From assembly GCA_000437395.1 (NCBI GenBank), contig FR898192.1:62001-126000 (forward strand): a DNA stretch of 64,000 bases, written 5' to 3'. Shown here piece after piece: positions 42,663-51,684 of this stretch. The notes under the pieces are model-generated. The model was given only the letters and a program-made list of their open reading frames with translations, was not told the origin of the DNA and made no database searches. Position 1 is the stretch's first letter. Each line of letters begins with the position of its first letter. The translations under genes were made by a program, and so were the position numbers. The stretch comes from Clostridium sp. CAG:288. Its GTDB lineage: Bacteria > Bacillota_I > Bacilli_A > RFN20 > CAG-288.

Positions 42663-43472
42663 TTAAATCACTTTCTTGACAGCACAGTTTTCTAATATTA
42701 CTGGTCTATCAGATTCTTTTTGAATTTCAATTCCGTATTCTGTTTTAATCCATTCATAACCCTGTGTATCAACTTTTTGAACAAGTTCTGGGCCACCGTC
42801 AACAACGATTCTTCCATCAATCATTATTGCTGCACGTGTAGGTTTAACCATTTCAAATAAACGAGCATAGTGAGAGATGATTAAAAATGAAGCTCCAGCT
42901 TCTTTTTGCTTTACTATTGCTGAACTAACTAATTTCAAAGCGTCAACATCAAGACCTGAGTCGATTTCATCTAATAAGCAAAATTCAGGTTTTAATAAAA
43001 GCATTTGAAGAATTTCGTTGCGTTTTTTTTCTCCACCACTAAAGCCTTCGTTTAGGTGTCTTTCTTTCATTGAGTCAGGAAGATTAACTTCTTTATAAGC
43101 GTTAGATAAATTTCTATAGTATTCTAAAAGAGATATTGGCTTTTCTCTATGAGAATTAATTGCTTGCTTGAAAAAATCAATGTTAATAACACCAGCAACC
43201 TCTGGTGGATTTTGGAAAGCCATGAAAATACCAAGCTTTGATCTTTGGTCTACACTCATAGCTAATAAATCTTTTCCATCATAAGTTATACTGCCATTTG
43301 TTACTTTGTAATGAGGGTGTCCCATTAAAACATTTAACAAAGTTGATTTTCCGTGTCCGTTTGGACCAAGTAATGCGAGAGTATCGCCACCATTAATAGT
43401 TAAATTTACACCTTTTAGGATTTTATTGCCTTCTACTTCGGCTTCTAAGTCTTTTATAATTAGTTCTTTCAT
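42663..43472 (-). CDS. sufC: SufC ATPase
   Basis: 269 aa ABC-type ATPase: Walker A GPNGHGKST, Q-loop FQNPPEV, signature FSGGEKKR, Walker B CLLDEIDSGLD and the switch His in ISHYARL. Non-transporter ABC subunit that drives the SufBCD scaffold. First gene of the operon behind a sigma-A promoter. Confidence 0.97.
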   Translation of the reverse strand: MKELIIKDLEAEVEGNKILKGVNLTINGGDTLALLGPNGHGKSTLLNVLMGHPHYKVTNGSITYDGKDLLAMSVDQRSKLGIFMAFQNPPEVAGVINIDFFKQAINSHREKPISLLEYYRNLSNAYKEVNLPDSMKERHLNEGFSGGEKKRNEILQMLLLKPEFCLLDEIDSGLDVDALKLVSSAIVKQKEAGASFLIISHYARLFEMVKPTRAAIMIDGRIVVDGGPELVQKVDTQGYEWIKTEYGIEIQKESDRPVILENCAVKKVI

Positions 43473-43496
43473 GAATCTAGGCTCCTACGGCTTAGT

Positions 43497-43525
43497 ATTG
43501 TAACGCCATAGTATTTTTAATTCAA
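43497..43525 (-). promoter_or_regulatory. suf operon promoter
   Basis: -35 TTGAAT (43525-43520), 17-nt spacer, -10 TACAAT (43502-43497), 25 nt before sufC. Confidence 0.75.
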
Positions 43526-43575
43526 ATAAAACGATAAAAAATAAAAAAGGCAAGAATTACTCTTGCCTCCAAAAG

Positions 43576-43671
43576 CTAGCAGCCGCAACCGCAGCCGTTA
43601 AACCAACCGCCACAACCGACAATCACTAAGAGAATGAATAAAACGAGAATGACGCAGAAATAGTTGTTCAT
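43576..43671 (-). CDS. YjcZ-like micro-protein 1
   Basis: 31 aa, too short for most gene finders. MNNYF, one hydrophobic span with the LFILLVIVG core, then a tail in which Gly and Cys alternate (GCGCGC end). Strong GGAGGTG site 6 nt before ATG. The pattern FxxIxxLFILLxIIG is that of the YjcZ family of small spore-associated membrane proteins. The Cys-rich tail might bind metal or cross-link in the spore coat or membrane. Confidence 0.8.
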   Translation of the reverse strand: MNNYFCVILVLFILLVIVGCGGWFNGCGCGC

Positions 43672-43683
43672 CTTGTACACCTC

Positions 43684-43788
43684 CTAACAACATCCACAGC
43701 CGATGATAGCAATGAGGATGAATAGTATTAAAATGAAGGAAAAGAAGTTGTTTGTGCCGCCACAACCGGCACCTCTAGATGGAATCAT
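43684..43788 (-). CDS. YjcZ-like micro-protein 2
   Basis: 34 aa. MIPSRGAGCGGTNNFF, then a span ILILFILIAIIG and GCGCC. GGAGGTAAAC ribosome site. The downstream micro-protein follows after 12 nt, so the pair is one transcript. The promoter in front matches sigma-K/sigma-E. A longer in-frame start at 43884 has no ribosome site and crosses the promoter, so it is rejected. Confidence 0.8.
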   Translation of the reverse strand: MIPSRGAGCGGTNNFFSFILILFILIAIIGCGCC

Positions 43789-43809
43789 GTTTACCTCCGG
43801 TTTCCATGT

Positions 43810-43837
43810 TATACTATGTATAAACTTTATTTTTTGT
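43810..43837 (-). promoter_or_regulatory. Sigma-K (or sigma-E)-like mother-cell promoter
   Basis: -10 CATAGTATA (43818-43810) fits CATAnnnTA, with AC 17 nt upstream (43837-43836) as in the sigma-K consensus AC-N16/17-CATAnnnTA. It is 22 nt before the start codon of micro-protein 2. Confidence 0.55.
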
Positions 43838-43952
43838 TCTTTTGAAATGTAAAAATAGGCTTTTGTTCTATTGAAAAAAGTCAAATATTAATGTTTTGTT
43901 AATAATATTTATATTTATATATAAAAAAGAGCATAAATATGTACGATATTTC

Positions 43953-43981
43953 TTGAAACTGAAGCTAATTTATTCTATTAT
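43953..43981 (+). promoter_or_regulatory. Promoter of the PrsA-like gene
   Basis: -35 TTGAAA (43953-43958), 17-nt spacer, -10 TATTAT (43976-43981). Confidence 0.7.
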
Positions 43982-44010
43982 TAATTAGTTGAATATAAAG
44001 GAGGAAATAT

Positions 44011-45756
44011 ATGAAAAAACGCCTTTTGACACTTTCACTCGTATCTCTTATGTCAGCCACATTCCTTGGTTCTTGTGCCTCTGACCCATATACCTGGAAA
44101 GAAGGTGTCTTAATTACTGTTAATGGTAAAGATATTAAAGTAGATGATATCTACGGAGAATACAACAATAACATTGATGGTGCTAAAGCATATTATGAAG
44201 CTATCAACAACATTTTAGTTTGGTTAGTCCAACCTACAACAGCTGCAATGGAATCTGAAGTTCAAGCAAAGATTGATGACTTTAATCAAACTGTTTCAGA
44301 TAATGCTAAAACAAATGGAACTAGCGAAAAAGAAGAAAGAGAAGCTCTTTTAGCATCTAGTGGTTTCAAAACAATGGAGCAATTAAGAAATTCTTACGTG
44401 CTCGAACAAAAACAAAAAGCAAACGAAAATGCTTTCTATGATGATGACACCTATTTAGGTGAAAAAGATGCAAATGGAGATAGAAAGTATGATGGATTAA
44501 TTCACAAATTCATCGAAGAATATCATCCATATCATGTCCGTCATATTTTAGTTAAAGTTGATGCATCCAGCGATCAAATTGTCGATGGAAAGATCAGCGA
44601 AGATGACGCTAAACAATTAGCTAATGTTTATAGCCGTTTAACATCAGGCGAAGAAACATTCGGTGAAGTTGCAAGAGCTGCAAGTGACGATACATCATCT
44701 GCTGCTAACTTTGGCGATACAGGTATTATGAGTACATCAACATCATTTGTTAATGAATTCAAGTATAGCCTTTATGCTTATGATGCTTATTTCAATGAAA
44801 AGACATCTTCAGAAAGAGCAGCTGTAAAGAGTGCTTTAAATATTCCAGATGATGCTGATTCAGTCATTGGTGATGGTTTATTCGGCATTCCATCATATGT
44901 CTTTGAAGAATTAGAAACATATGCAGATGTTACAAAGAATAAAGACAAGAATAGTGTCGATAACGCAAGTGAAGTCAACTATCCAAGAAATATTTTATTC
45001 AATAAGTATCTTAATAACCACGGTACATCACTCATTTACTATTCTCCAAAAGATGGTAATATCGATGAAAGCAATATCCCACACGGATTTGTTAAGATGA
45101 GCAATGTCAAACTCAAGAGCTTTACAAATTCAGGCTCTGATGGCTTAGGACAAACATCACTTTCAGAAGTTGAAACAAGTGATAAATACATTCTTTGTGA
45201 CGAAAATCAAAATCCAATCTTAGTTACAAGAGCTGGAACAGGTTCTGGTGATAGTGGCTACCAAGGCATACACTTCATCATCGCTCAAAGAAGTCCATTT
45301 GTTGGTACAGATACACTTGATTATTACTATAATCTTGATATCCCATCAACAACAGATAGAAATCCAGATTTAGAACCAACATACATTAATTTCATCAAGA
45401 CTGATAACAGAAAAACATATACAGATCGTGCAACCGAAATTAAAGATGCATCAAAGAATGTTTTCTCAAATATCAACTTTGAAATTTACAGATCAAATTT
45501 AGCTAAGGCTGTTTCAGAATATAAAGTTACAATCCCAGCTAATATTAATAACTTAATTGAAAAGTATATTAGTTCTGTTGAAGAAAGTTCAAAGACAACA
45601 GCTAAAGAAACATATGAAAACAACTGGACATCATACATTGATATGTTAGGTGTACAAAGAGACTTAGTTGGTAGAATTTTACCAGAAGGTTGTATTGATG
45701 TTTTCTATAATGGCGATGGCTCAATCGAGAAAGGAACAACATGTTATGTCAAATAA
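44011..45756 (+). CDS. prsA: PrsA-like foldase lipoprotein (parvulin domain)
   Basis: 581 aa, about twice the size of B. subtilis PrsA. Signal peptide with lipobox LGSC (Cys 22), an N-terminal SurA-like helical chaperone domain (VNGKDIKVDDIY), then a PPIC-type segment beginning YHVRHILVKVD with FGDTG after a variable loop (about residues 174-245). The long C-terminal part is unfamiliar. It would help exported proteins fold outside the membrane. Coupled with the partner lipoprotein downstream. The parvulin loop is long and its isomerase activity uncertain. Confidence 0.82.
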   Translation: MKKRLLTLSLVSLMSATFLGSCASDPYTWKEGVLITVNGKDIKVDDIYGEYNNNIDGAKAYYEAINNILVWLVQPTTAAMESEVQAKIDDFNQTVSDNAKTNGTSEKEEREALLASSGFKTMEQLRNSYVLEQKQKANENAFYDDDTYLGEKDANGDRKYDGLIHKFIEEYHPYHVRHILVKVDASSDQIVDGKISEDDAKQLANVYSRLTSGEETFGEVARAASDDTSSAANFGDTGIMSTSTSFVNEFKYSLYAYDAYFNEKTSSERAAVKSALNIPDDADSVIGDGLFGIPSYVFEELETYADVTKNKDKNSVDNASEVNYPRNILFNKYLNNHGTSLIYYSPKDGNIDESNIPHGFVKMSNVKLKSFTNSGSDGLGQTSLSEVETSDKYILCDENQNPILVTRAGTGSGDSGYQGIHFIIAQRSPFVGTDTLDYYYNLDIPSTTDRNPDLEPTYINFIKTDNRKTYTDRATEIKDASKNVFSNINFEIYRSNLAKAVSEYKVTIPANINNLIEKYISSVEESSKTTAKETYENNWTSYIDMLGVQRDLVGRILPEGCIDVFYNGDGSIEKGTTCYVK

Positions 45757-47176
45757 ATTTGTATTAAGCATTTTAAGTGTTGCTTCAATTACATTATTAC
45801 TTACTTCTTGCAATAGCAGCAGTTCTAAAAAGAATTATCCTACTAATGCTAGTGACAAGATTGTTGATGTAAACGACAATCCATATAACTCATATGAAAA
45901 ATTCTATGATGCAGTTAACAATGGTGATACAGTTGCTTCAAAAGTATTAGACAAGATTTTATTAGGTATTGCTGATGAAAAAATGAACGACACAACAACT
46001 GCTGATTGGATTGATCCTGATTGGCTTAAAGAACAAGAAGAACAATATTTAATTGATGCAGTCAGTTCAGGAACATACGATAAAGACTACAAGTTCAATG
46101 AAGAAAAATATGTTGCTTCATTAACTAAGAATCTTTATAACGTTACTTGCCCAGCTGAAGGTGCAAATAAAGATTATGTTATTACTTCTGATAGCACTTA
46201 TGCCGATATCTTTAAATGCGATTACTCTGAATACATTGAAAAAGTTGTCAAACCAAGCATTTTAAAGAAGAGATTAATTTCCGATTATATTTATAACGAA
46301 AGTTATTCTTCAATTGGAAGCACAAATGCCCGTAAGGTTAAGTTAATTGCTATTTCTGATAGCACAGATAAGCCAGGTATGGCTGCAAAGTTAGTTAAAT
46401 ACTTTGTTAAAAATTATATCGATACTGAAACACCATTAGATGGTGAAGGCAATCTTGAAGTCTTAGGAAGACTTTGGAGAGGCATTGATATTAAAGAATC
46501 TGATGGAACAACATTAGATACTCTTCACACATTAGGCATTACAACATTAAATGATAAGATTGATGAAGATGTTACTAAGATTGATTTATCAGATAAAGAC
46601 AAGACTGATTTAAACCTCGAAAGCAAATATACAGGAAGCTACACATATTCCTTAGCAAAAGGTATTGAATTAGCAAGAAATAGTTTAAGAAAAGAAGATT
46701 ATATTACTGAAGGTTACTATCTTAAATCTAATGGTTTATCAAGTTTACCATCAGAATTAAAGTCACGTATTTTCACAAGTAACTATAACATTGATTCTTC
46801 TTCAACAAAGAAAGATGTCACAGTTACAATGAAAAATGGAAAACGTTACTTAACTTCTCCACTTACTGAAAGCAATTCAACAGATGCAGATAGTGTTGTC
46901 TATTATGATAGCTCATCCAAGACATATTATATTGTTGAAATTAACGATGTAATTACAAACTCTGCTCTTGAACGTAAATCAGATGATTCTGAAGAAGTTG
47001 CAGCAAGTAAAAAAGCTAGAGCTCTTGAAGTTGCTTACGAAATGACAACTACTTCTAACTACGAAAAGAACTCAACAGTTTATTATCTTAAGAATGCTAA
47101 ACTTAGTTATCATGATGAAGATGTTTATAACTACATCAAGACTAACTACCCAGATGTCTTCGAAGAAGATAAATAA
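45746..47176 (+). CDS. Partner lipoprotein of the PrsA-like foldase
   Basis: 476 aa from ATG 45746, overlapping the foldase gene by 11 nt (AAGGA site about 10 nt upstream); a longer frame start at 45668 is inside the foldase. Lipobox LLTSC (Cys 22). The first 100 residues resemble the N-terminal helical domain of the foldase (VDVNDNPYNSYEKFYDAVNN), but no parvulin motif is seen. The C-terminus has strand-rich segments. Probably an exported chaperone or its cofactor; the function is inferred from context only. A terminator follows. Confidence 0.7.
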   Translation: MSNKFVLSILSVASITLLLTSCNSSSSKKNYPTNASDKIVDVNDNPYNSYEKFYDAVNNGDTVASKVLDKILLGIADEKMNDTTTADWIDPDWLKEQEEQYLIDAVSSGTYDKDYKFNEEKYVASLTKNLYNVTCPAEGANKDYVITSDSTYADIFKCDYSEYIEKVVKPSILKKRLISDYIYNESYSSIGSTNARKVKLIAISDSTDKPGMAAKLVKYFVKNYIDTETPLDGEGNLEVLGRLWRGIDIKESDGTTLDTLHTLGITTLNDKIDEDVTKIDLSDKDKTDLNLESKYTGSYTYSLAKGIELARNSLRKEDYITEGYYLKSNGLSSLPSELKSRIFTSNYNIDSSSTKKDVTVTMKNGKRYLTSPLTESNSTDADSVVYYDSSSKTYYIVEINDVITNSALERKSDDSEEVAASKKARALEVAYEMTTTSNYEKNSTVYYLKNAKLSYHDEDVYNYIKTNYPDVFEEDK

Positions 47177-47192
47177 ATAACTATTAAAAATT

Positions 47193-47228
47193 AAGCTATA
47201 AGTTCAAAATGAGCTTATAGCTTTTTTT
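47193..47228 (+). terminator. Terminator of the two lipoproteins
   Basis: AAGCTATAAG/CTTATAGCTT stem, 11-nt loop, T7. Confidence 0.88.
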
Positions 47229-47268
47229 AAACAGTGAGTTATAATATTACTATATAAAGGAGCTTATT

Positions 47269-47682
47269 ATGGATAATTGTATATTTTGTAAAATGGTTAA
47301 AGGTGAGATACCTTGTGCTAAAGTATATGAAGACCAAGATATTTTAGCTTTTCTAGATATTAATCCAGCATCTAAGGGACATACATTGGTTATAACAAAA
47401 GAACATTTTGCTAACTTTACTTTAGTTCCTAAGGATCTTCTTGGAAAAGCTTATGCTGTAGCACAAAAGATTGCTCAAGCACAAATTAGTCAATTAGGTG
47501 CTGAAGGAGCTAATGTCATAACTAATATAAACGAAATTGCTGGACAATCAATAATGCACTTCCACATTCATGTAATACCAAGATATAAAAAGGATGATGG
47601 ATTACAACTTAATTTTGTTCCAAATAGTATTGAGACATTTAATCTTCCAGCTGTCGCTTCACAAATTAAACTTGGATTATAA
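47269..47682 (+). CDS. hit: HIT-family nucleotide hydrolase
   Basis: 137 aa. N-terminal CIFCKMVKGEIP zinc/Cys motif, and the histidine triad MHFHIHVIPR near residue 104. Acts on nucleoside monophosphate conjugates such as AMP-lysine. AAGGAG site 7 nt before ATG. Confidence 0.95.
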   Translation: MDNCIFCKMVKGEIPCAKVYEDQDILAFLDINPASKGHTLVITKEHFANFTLVPKDLLGKAYAVAQKIAQAQISQLGAEGANVITNINEIAGQSIMHFHIHVIPRYKKDDGLQLNFVPNSIETFNLPAVASQIKLGL

Positions 47683-47708
47683 AAAGACATCTCTAGGATG
47701 TCTTTTTT
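47682..47708. terminator. Bidirectional terminator between hit and spo0A
   Basis: AAAAGACATC/GATGTCTTTT stem with 5-nt loop and T-run on each strand. Confidence 0.85.
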
Positions 47709-48579
47709 ACATTATAGAATAGCTATATTTATCAATTTGTTTATTGACGTTATTTGTATTTTCTATTTTTTCAATTATCTTTCTTTGTTCATCTCTAAAC
47801 TTAACAGCTAAATGATCAGCTATGTTTGCTATAAATTCACCATTTGTTGGTTTACCTTTTTCTGATGAATATGAATAGCTGAATATGTTTTCAATAATAT
47901 CTACATTTCCACGTAACCATCCTGTTTCAATAGCGTGTCTCATTGCTCTTTCTACTCTAGATGGAGTTGTATTATAATATTCGGCAACAGAAGGATATAT
48001 TATTTTTGTTATTCCACCTACAACTGTATCTAAACATAAAAAGGCAATTTCTATAGCTCTTTTTAAATACATATATCCTTTAAGTGATGCAGGTATACCA
48101 ACTTCATGTAATATATTTGTTAAATAACCATGAAATTCTGGTATATCAATTTTGTAATTTATATATTTTTCATAGTTCATAATTCTTTTTTGCTTTTCCA
48201 TATATAATCTCTCTAACATATTTAAATTTTCAATGACGGATAGGTTTTTATCAATAACAGCTTGATAACCATAATCCATATACTTTTTAATGTTTTTAGG
48301 CGTAATATTATCGCTCATAATTGCTTTAATACTCTTTGCTCCTGAAGGTCTTTTAACACATTCAGCATTTATTAATGACATTATACCTACAGGACTAATT
48401 TCAGGTATACTCTCATCTACTAAGATAATATCAGCTTTTATTACGTCTTCTATATGCTGTTTTATATCGCTTCCTTTTTGTAACGTTCCTACAATTTTAA
48501 AATCTTTTGACATATTGATTCCATTTATTGTATTTACTAAAAAATTGTGGTCGTCCTCAATTATAAAAATCGTTAACAT
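47707..48579 (-). CDS. spo0A: Sporulation master regulator Spo0A
   Basis: 290 aa from ATG 48579 (GGAGGAG site); the frame start at 48624 runs through the site. Receiver domain with acidic pocket D9, D10 and phosphorylation Asp D55 in LVDESIP. The usual receiver Lys-Pro near the domain end reads DKN. The C-terminal DNA-binding domain has the family signature SRVERAMRHAIETGW with KPTNGEFIA. When phosphorylated it starts sporulation genes at 0A boxes. Typical spoIVB neighbour is missing; its neighbours here are hit and yhaM. Confidence 0.97.
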   Translation of the reverse strand: MLTIFIIEDDHNFLVNTINGINMSKDFKIVGTLQKGSDIKQHIEDVIKADIILVDESIPEISPVGIMSLINAECVKRPSGAKSIKAIMSDNITPKNIKKYMDYGYQAVIDKNLSVIENLNMLERLYMEKQKRIMNYEKYINYKIDIPEFHGYLTNILHEVGIPASLKGYMYLKRAIEIAFLCLDTVVGGITKIIYPSVAEYYNTTPSRVERAMRHAIETGWLRGNVDIIENIFSYSYSSEKGKPTNGEFIANIADHLAVKFRDEQRKIIEKIENTNNVNKQIDKYSYSIM

Positions 48580-48622
48580 ATTCTCTCCTCCACCTATTCC
48601 CCTTTCCCATCTCAACAAGTGC

Positions 48623-48651
48623 ATTTTAAAACAATTTTAAATAATGTTCAA
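48623..48651 (-). promoter_or_regulatory. spo0A promoter
   Basis: -35 TTGAAC (48651-48646), 17-nt spacer, -10 TAAAAT (48628-48623). No clear sigma-H promoter was recognised. A TGTCGTT at about 48669-48663, five of seven matches to the 0A box, lies just upstream. Confidence 0.6.
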
Positions 48652-48691
48652 TTAAAGTGTAAAAAACGACACATTTCATGAAATAAATTTA

Positions 48692-48760
48692 TAAAAAAAG
48701 GCTTTACTTTGTCGATATTGTTTGATTTAAACATCAATGCATATGACAAAATAAAGCTTT
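48692..48760 (-). terminator. Terminator after yhaM
   Basis: Long stem AAAGCTTTATTTTGTC / GACAAAGTAAAGCC (about 14 bp, one mismatch), a 32-nt loop, then seven T on the minus strand. Confidence 0.7.
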
Positions 48761-48763
48761 TAA

Positions 48764-49699
48764 TTATTTATGTGTTTTATAGAACATTCTACTGTCAAAT
48801 GGTGTAAGTTTAACAGTATATTCTCCTTCTTTAATATCTTTTAAAGCTGTCTCTAATATATCCATTTTGGAGTCTATGTCGTCTGCAAAATGTAATACAA
48901 CTGCTTCAGCTGTTTGAGGATAGACAGGAGATCCATACTCAGGCTTTTCGTGATGAGAAAGAACCATGTGTATAAGAATGTTTCTAACTTCTAAGTCAGT
49001 TTTAAGTTTATCAGCGTAGGAAGCAACCATGCTAGCACCGATAGAAATATGACCGAGCATCTTTCCCTCAGGTGTATATTGAGTTCCTATATTGCCACTC
49101 AATTCAACGATTTTACCTATATCGTGTAAAAGTGAACCAGCAATCAAATAATCTTTTAACAAATAAGGATATCTTTGTTGGATAGCTAAACTAAGTTTCA
49201 TTACGCTTAAAGAGTGATATGCAATACCCCCTCTATAAGAATGGTGGAATGTCATTGCTGCTGGATAAGTGAAGTATTTTTCCTCATTATCTTTAATCAT
49301 TGTTTTAACTAACTCGCGCATTGATTCGTTAGCTATTTGATCGATATATCCATAAACTTCTTTTTTTAATTGATCATCACTCATTGGGCAGGAGACTATG
49401 TATTCTCGCATATCTATTGTGCTTTGAGGTATGCTTAAAAGGTTTAAAATTTTCATTTGTGGTTTGCCTTTATAGTTTATGACTTCACCTTCAACATAGA
49501 CTACTTTTCCAGGTGTTAGGATAATATCATCTTCAGCTGTTGCGTCCCATTTTTTAGCTTCAAGGACGCCACTAATATCTTGGAATACAACTGTATAATA
49601 TGGTAATCCGTTATTTGTAACACCACGTGTACTTGTTTTTATAAGAAGATTTCCAACAAATCTTCCTCCGTTTGTAATTGCTTCTTTAATCAAACTCAT
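48764..49699 (-). CDS. yhaM: 3'-5' exoribonuclease YhaM
   Basis: 311 aa. N-terminal OB fold (residues 15-85) and an HD phosphohydrolase domain with HHSYRGGIAYHSLSV and LLHDIGK. Degrades RNA and single-stranded DNA 3' to 5'. It overlaps recX by 14 nt. Confidence 0.94.
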   Translation of the reverse strand: MSLIKEAITNGGRFVGNLLIKTSTRGVTNNGLPYYTVVFQDISGVLEAKKWDATAEDDIILTPGKVVYVEGEVINYKGKPQMKILNLLSIPQSTIDMREYIVSCPMSDDQLKKEVYGYIDQIANESMRELVKTMIKDNEEKYFTYPAAMTFHHSYRGGIAYHSLSVMKLSLAIQQRYPYLLKDYLIAGSLLHDIGKIVELSGNIGTQYTPEGKMLGHISIGASMVASYADKLKTDLEVRNILIHMVLSHHEKPEYGSPVYPQTAEAVVLHFADDIDSKMDILETALKDIKEGEYTVKLTPFDSRMFYKTHK

Positions 49700-50516
49700 A
49701 TTCTCCTCCTTCTAATAATTCGAGTATGTCGTTATATTTGAAACCTTTAGATAGTAAATATCTTATAAATTTTTGTTTTGAATCATAAGGATTTTTTCCT
49801 CTAGATAGAGCTGAGTTATAAGCATTATTAGCAGCCTTATAAAGAATTTTTGTTTCATTTTCTTCGTCTTTACCGCCATTTAATTCATAATACTTATCAA
49901 CATATTGATGAGCTTTTTCGTGATTGAATCCTTTTGAGATTAAATAGTTATAAATTGCTTTCTTTTTAACATCATAAGGCTTTGAATTGTATCTTTTACT
50001 ACAATTTTCAATAAGAGTATAAACGGCTTCATCGTTTTCTTCATAATCTTCTAATAAAGTTTTTATTAGTTCGTAATTAAACATTTTGCTCATCATTTTT
50101 TGATAAGCATATTCTCTTGATTTTCCTTTTTCTTTAAGGTCTTCAATTAATTCAGTGGCGTAACTTTTATCGTTTACTCTTCCGTTATCTATAAATATTT
50201 CAACAATCTTTTCGGCATCAGTTAAATCGTATTTTTTGGTATTTTGAAGTTTATTTATTAACTCATGCGATGTATAAAGATTTCTAGCTAAAAGGTTATT
50301 GATGTAGTTTATTCCTTCTTGGAGCTTTGCTAAATAGATTATTTTTTCTAATTGAGATATATCAATCTGTTTTCCACTATAGAGATAACCGCATGATAAA
50401 TATGAAATCTCATTAAGTTCTATTTTTTCTCCACTATCAAAATAGATTGTGAATTTACCTTGACGAGTGCTGATTTTAGCAATTACTTTACCAGTATTGT
50501 CTAACTGCTCTTTCAT
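49686..50516 (-). CDS. recX: RecX, regulator of RecA
   Basis: 276 aa, with three-helix RecX repeats: SHELINKLQ, DKSYATELIEDLKEKGKSREYAYQKM and the last repeats near GFNHEKAHQYVDKYY. The N-terminal 60 residues are a predicted beta region. It limits RecA filaments. The start overlaps the glycosyltransferase gene by 29 nt. Confidence 0.88.
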   Translation of the reverse strand: MKEQLDNTGKVIAKISTRQGKFTIYFDSGEKIELNEISYLSCGYLYSGKQIDISQLEKIIYLAKLQEGINYINNLLARNLYTSHELINKLQNTKKYDLTDAEKIVEIFIDNGRVNDKSYATELIEDLKEKGKSREYAYQKMMSKMFNYELIKTLLEDYEENDEAVYTLIENCSKRYNSKPYDVKKKAIYNYLISKGFNHEKAHQYVDKYYELNGGKDEENETKILYKAANNAYNSALSRGKNPYDSKQKFIRYLLSKGFKYNDILELLEGGEYEFD

Positions 50517-51672
50517 AGACTTTAATCATCCTTTCATAATATTTATCTAAGGAAAATTGGTCGTTATTTGTATCAAAAGCTTGTTTGATTACTTTGTCTA
50601 TAGATTCTTTATCTAACTGCTTAATATAAGATAATTTTTTTACAAAAGAATCAGGTGTATCAAAGCAAAAACCTGTTACTCCATCTTTTAATAAGTATTT
50701 AAGGTTATCATCATATCTTGCTAAAACTGGTGTTTGCATAGCCATTGCTTCATTAAAAGTGAGGCCTTGAGTCTCAGTGATAGATGCAGAACAATAAAGA
50801 TCGGCTAAGGCATAAAAGAATGGAACTCTCTCATGCATAACTTTACCAATAAATCTAACGTGTTCATCAATACCGATTTCTTTAACGTGATTTTCTAAAG
50901 AAGCTTTATCAGGTCCATCTCCAACGACAAGTATTTCAATCGAATCATCTTTTGTATCATTGATATATTTTTTGACGTTATCTATGACGACGTCATGGCT
51001 TTTTTCTTTAGCTACACGGCCTAATAAAAGAATGATAAATTTATCTTCTAATCCGTTTTCTTTTCTATATTTAATCAATTCATTTTCATCGATTTTTTCT
51101 CTTTTTAGAGAACTCATATCAACTCCGTTTGGAACAATATTGATATATTTAGTAACTCCATATCTTCTTAGAGCATTTTTTGTCTTTTCAGATGTCGTGG
51201 TAAATTCAGTTGAACTATCGCCTACTGCTTTTGAAAATTCAGCAACGACTTTTTTAGCAAATTTATCGAAGTGTTTTTTGCCTTTAGTAACATAATATGT
51301 ATAGTCTTCATACATAGTGTGATATGTATAAACTAGAGGTATTTTATATTTTTTTGCTATTAAACGAGCAAATATGCCAATACCAATCTCGGTTTGAACA
51401 TGAATGATATCCAAATCAAATTTTTTTATGAAGTTAGCAACACGTTTATTCCAAATCCAAGTAAGCTTATAGTCATAGAGTCTTTTCATAACTATTCCTG
51501 GAATTCGGCATACACCGTTTTCATATGTTATCTTCTTTTGGTTTTTAGGTGCTGTGGTAACAACAATAACTTCGTGACCGTGATTTTTAAGAACTTTGCA
51601 TAGAGTTGCAGTTGCAGTTGCAACTCCATTTATTTCTGGTGGATATGTGTCTGAAAATAATCCGATTTTCAT
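50488..51672 (-). CDS. GT4 glycosyltransferase, probably diacylglycerol glucosyltransferase
   Basis: 394 aa GT-B fold. N-terminal acceptor domain opening GLFSDTYPPEINGVATA, and the donor-site signature GRVAKEKSHD followed by EAMAMQTPVLARY. The opening and size are those of the monoglucosyl-diacylglycerol synthases of Mollicutes and Firmicutes that make membrane glycolipids. It lies beside a lysyl-PG-synthase-type membrane protein, in line with lipid modification. Confidence 0.82.
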   Translation of the reverse strand: MKIGLFSDTYPPEINGVATATATLCKVLKNHGHEVIVVTTAPKNQKKITYENGVCRIPGIVMKRLYDYKLTWIWNKRVANFIKKFDLDIIHVQTEIGIGIFARLIAKKYKIPLVYTYHTMYEDYTYYVTKGKKHFDKFAKKVVAEFSKAVGDSSTEFTTTSEKTKNALRRYGVTKYINIVPNGVDMSSLKREKIDENELIKYRKENGLEDKFIILLLGRVAKEKSHDVVIDNVKKYINDTKDDSIEILVVGDGPDKASLENHVKEIGIDEHVRFIGKVMHERVPFFYALADLYCSASITETQGLTFNEAMAMQTPVLARYDDNLKYLLKDGVTGFCFDTPDSFVKKLSYIKQLDKESIDKVIKQAFDTNNDQFSLDKYYERMIKVYERAVRQYW

Positions 51673-51684
51673 ATTTGTACCTCG

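Noticed and set aside
48707..48715. 0A box TTTGTCGAT upstream of spo0A
   Set aside because: It is part of the stem of the yhaM terminator, so its sequence is explained by pairing.
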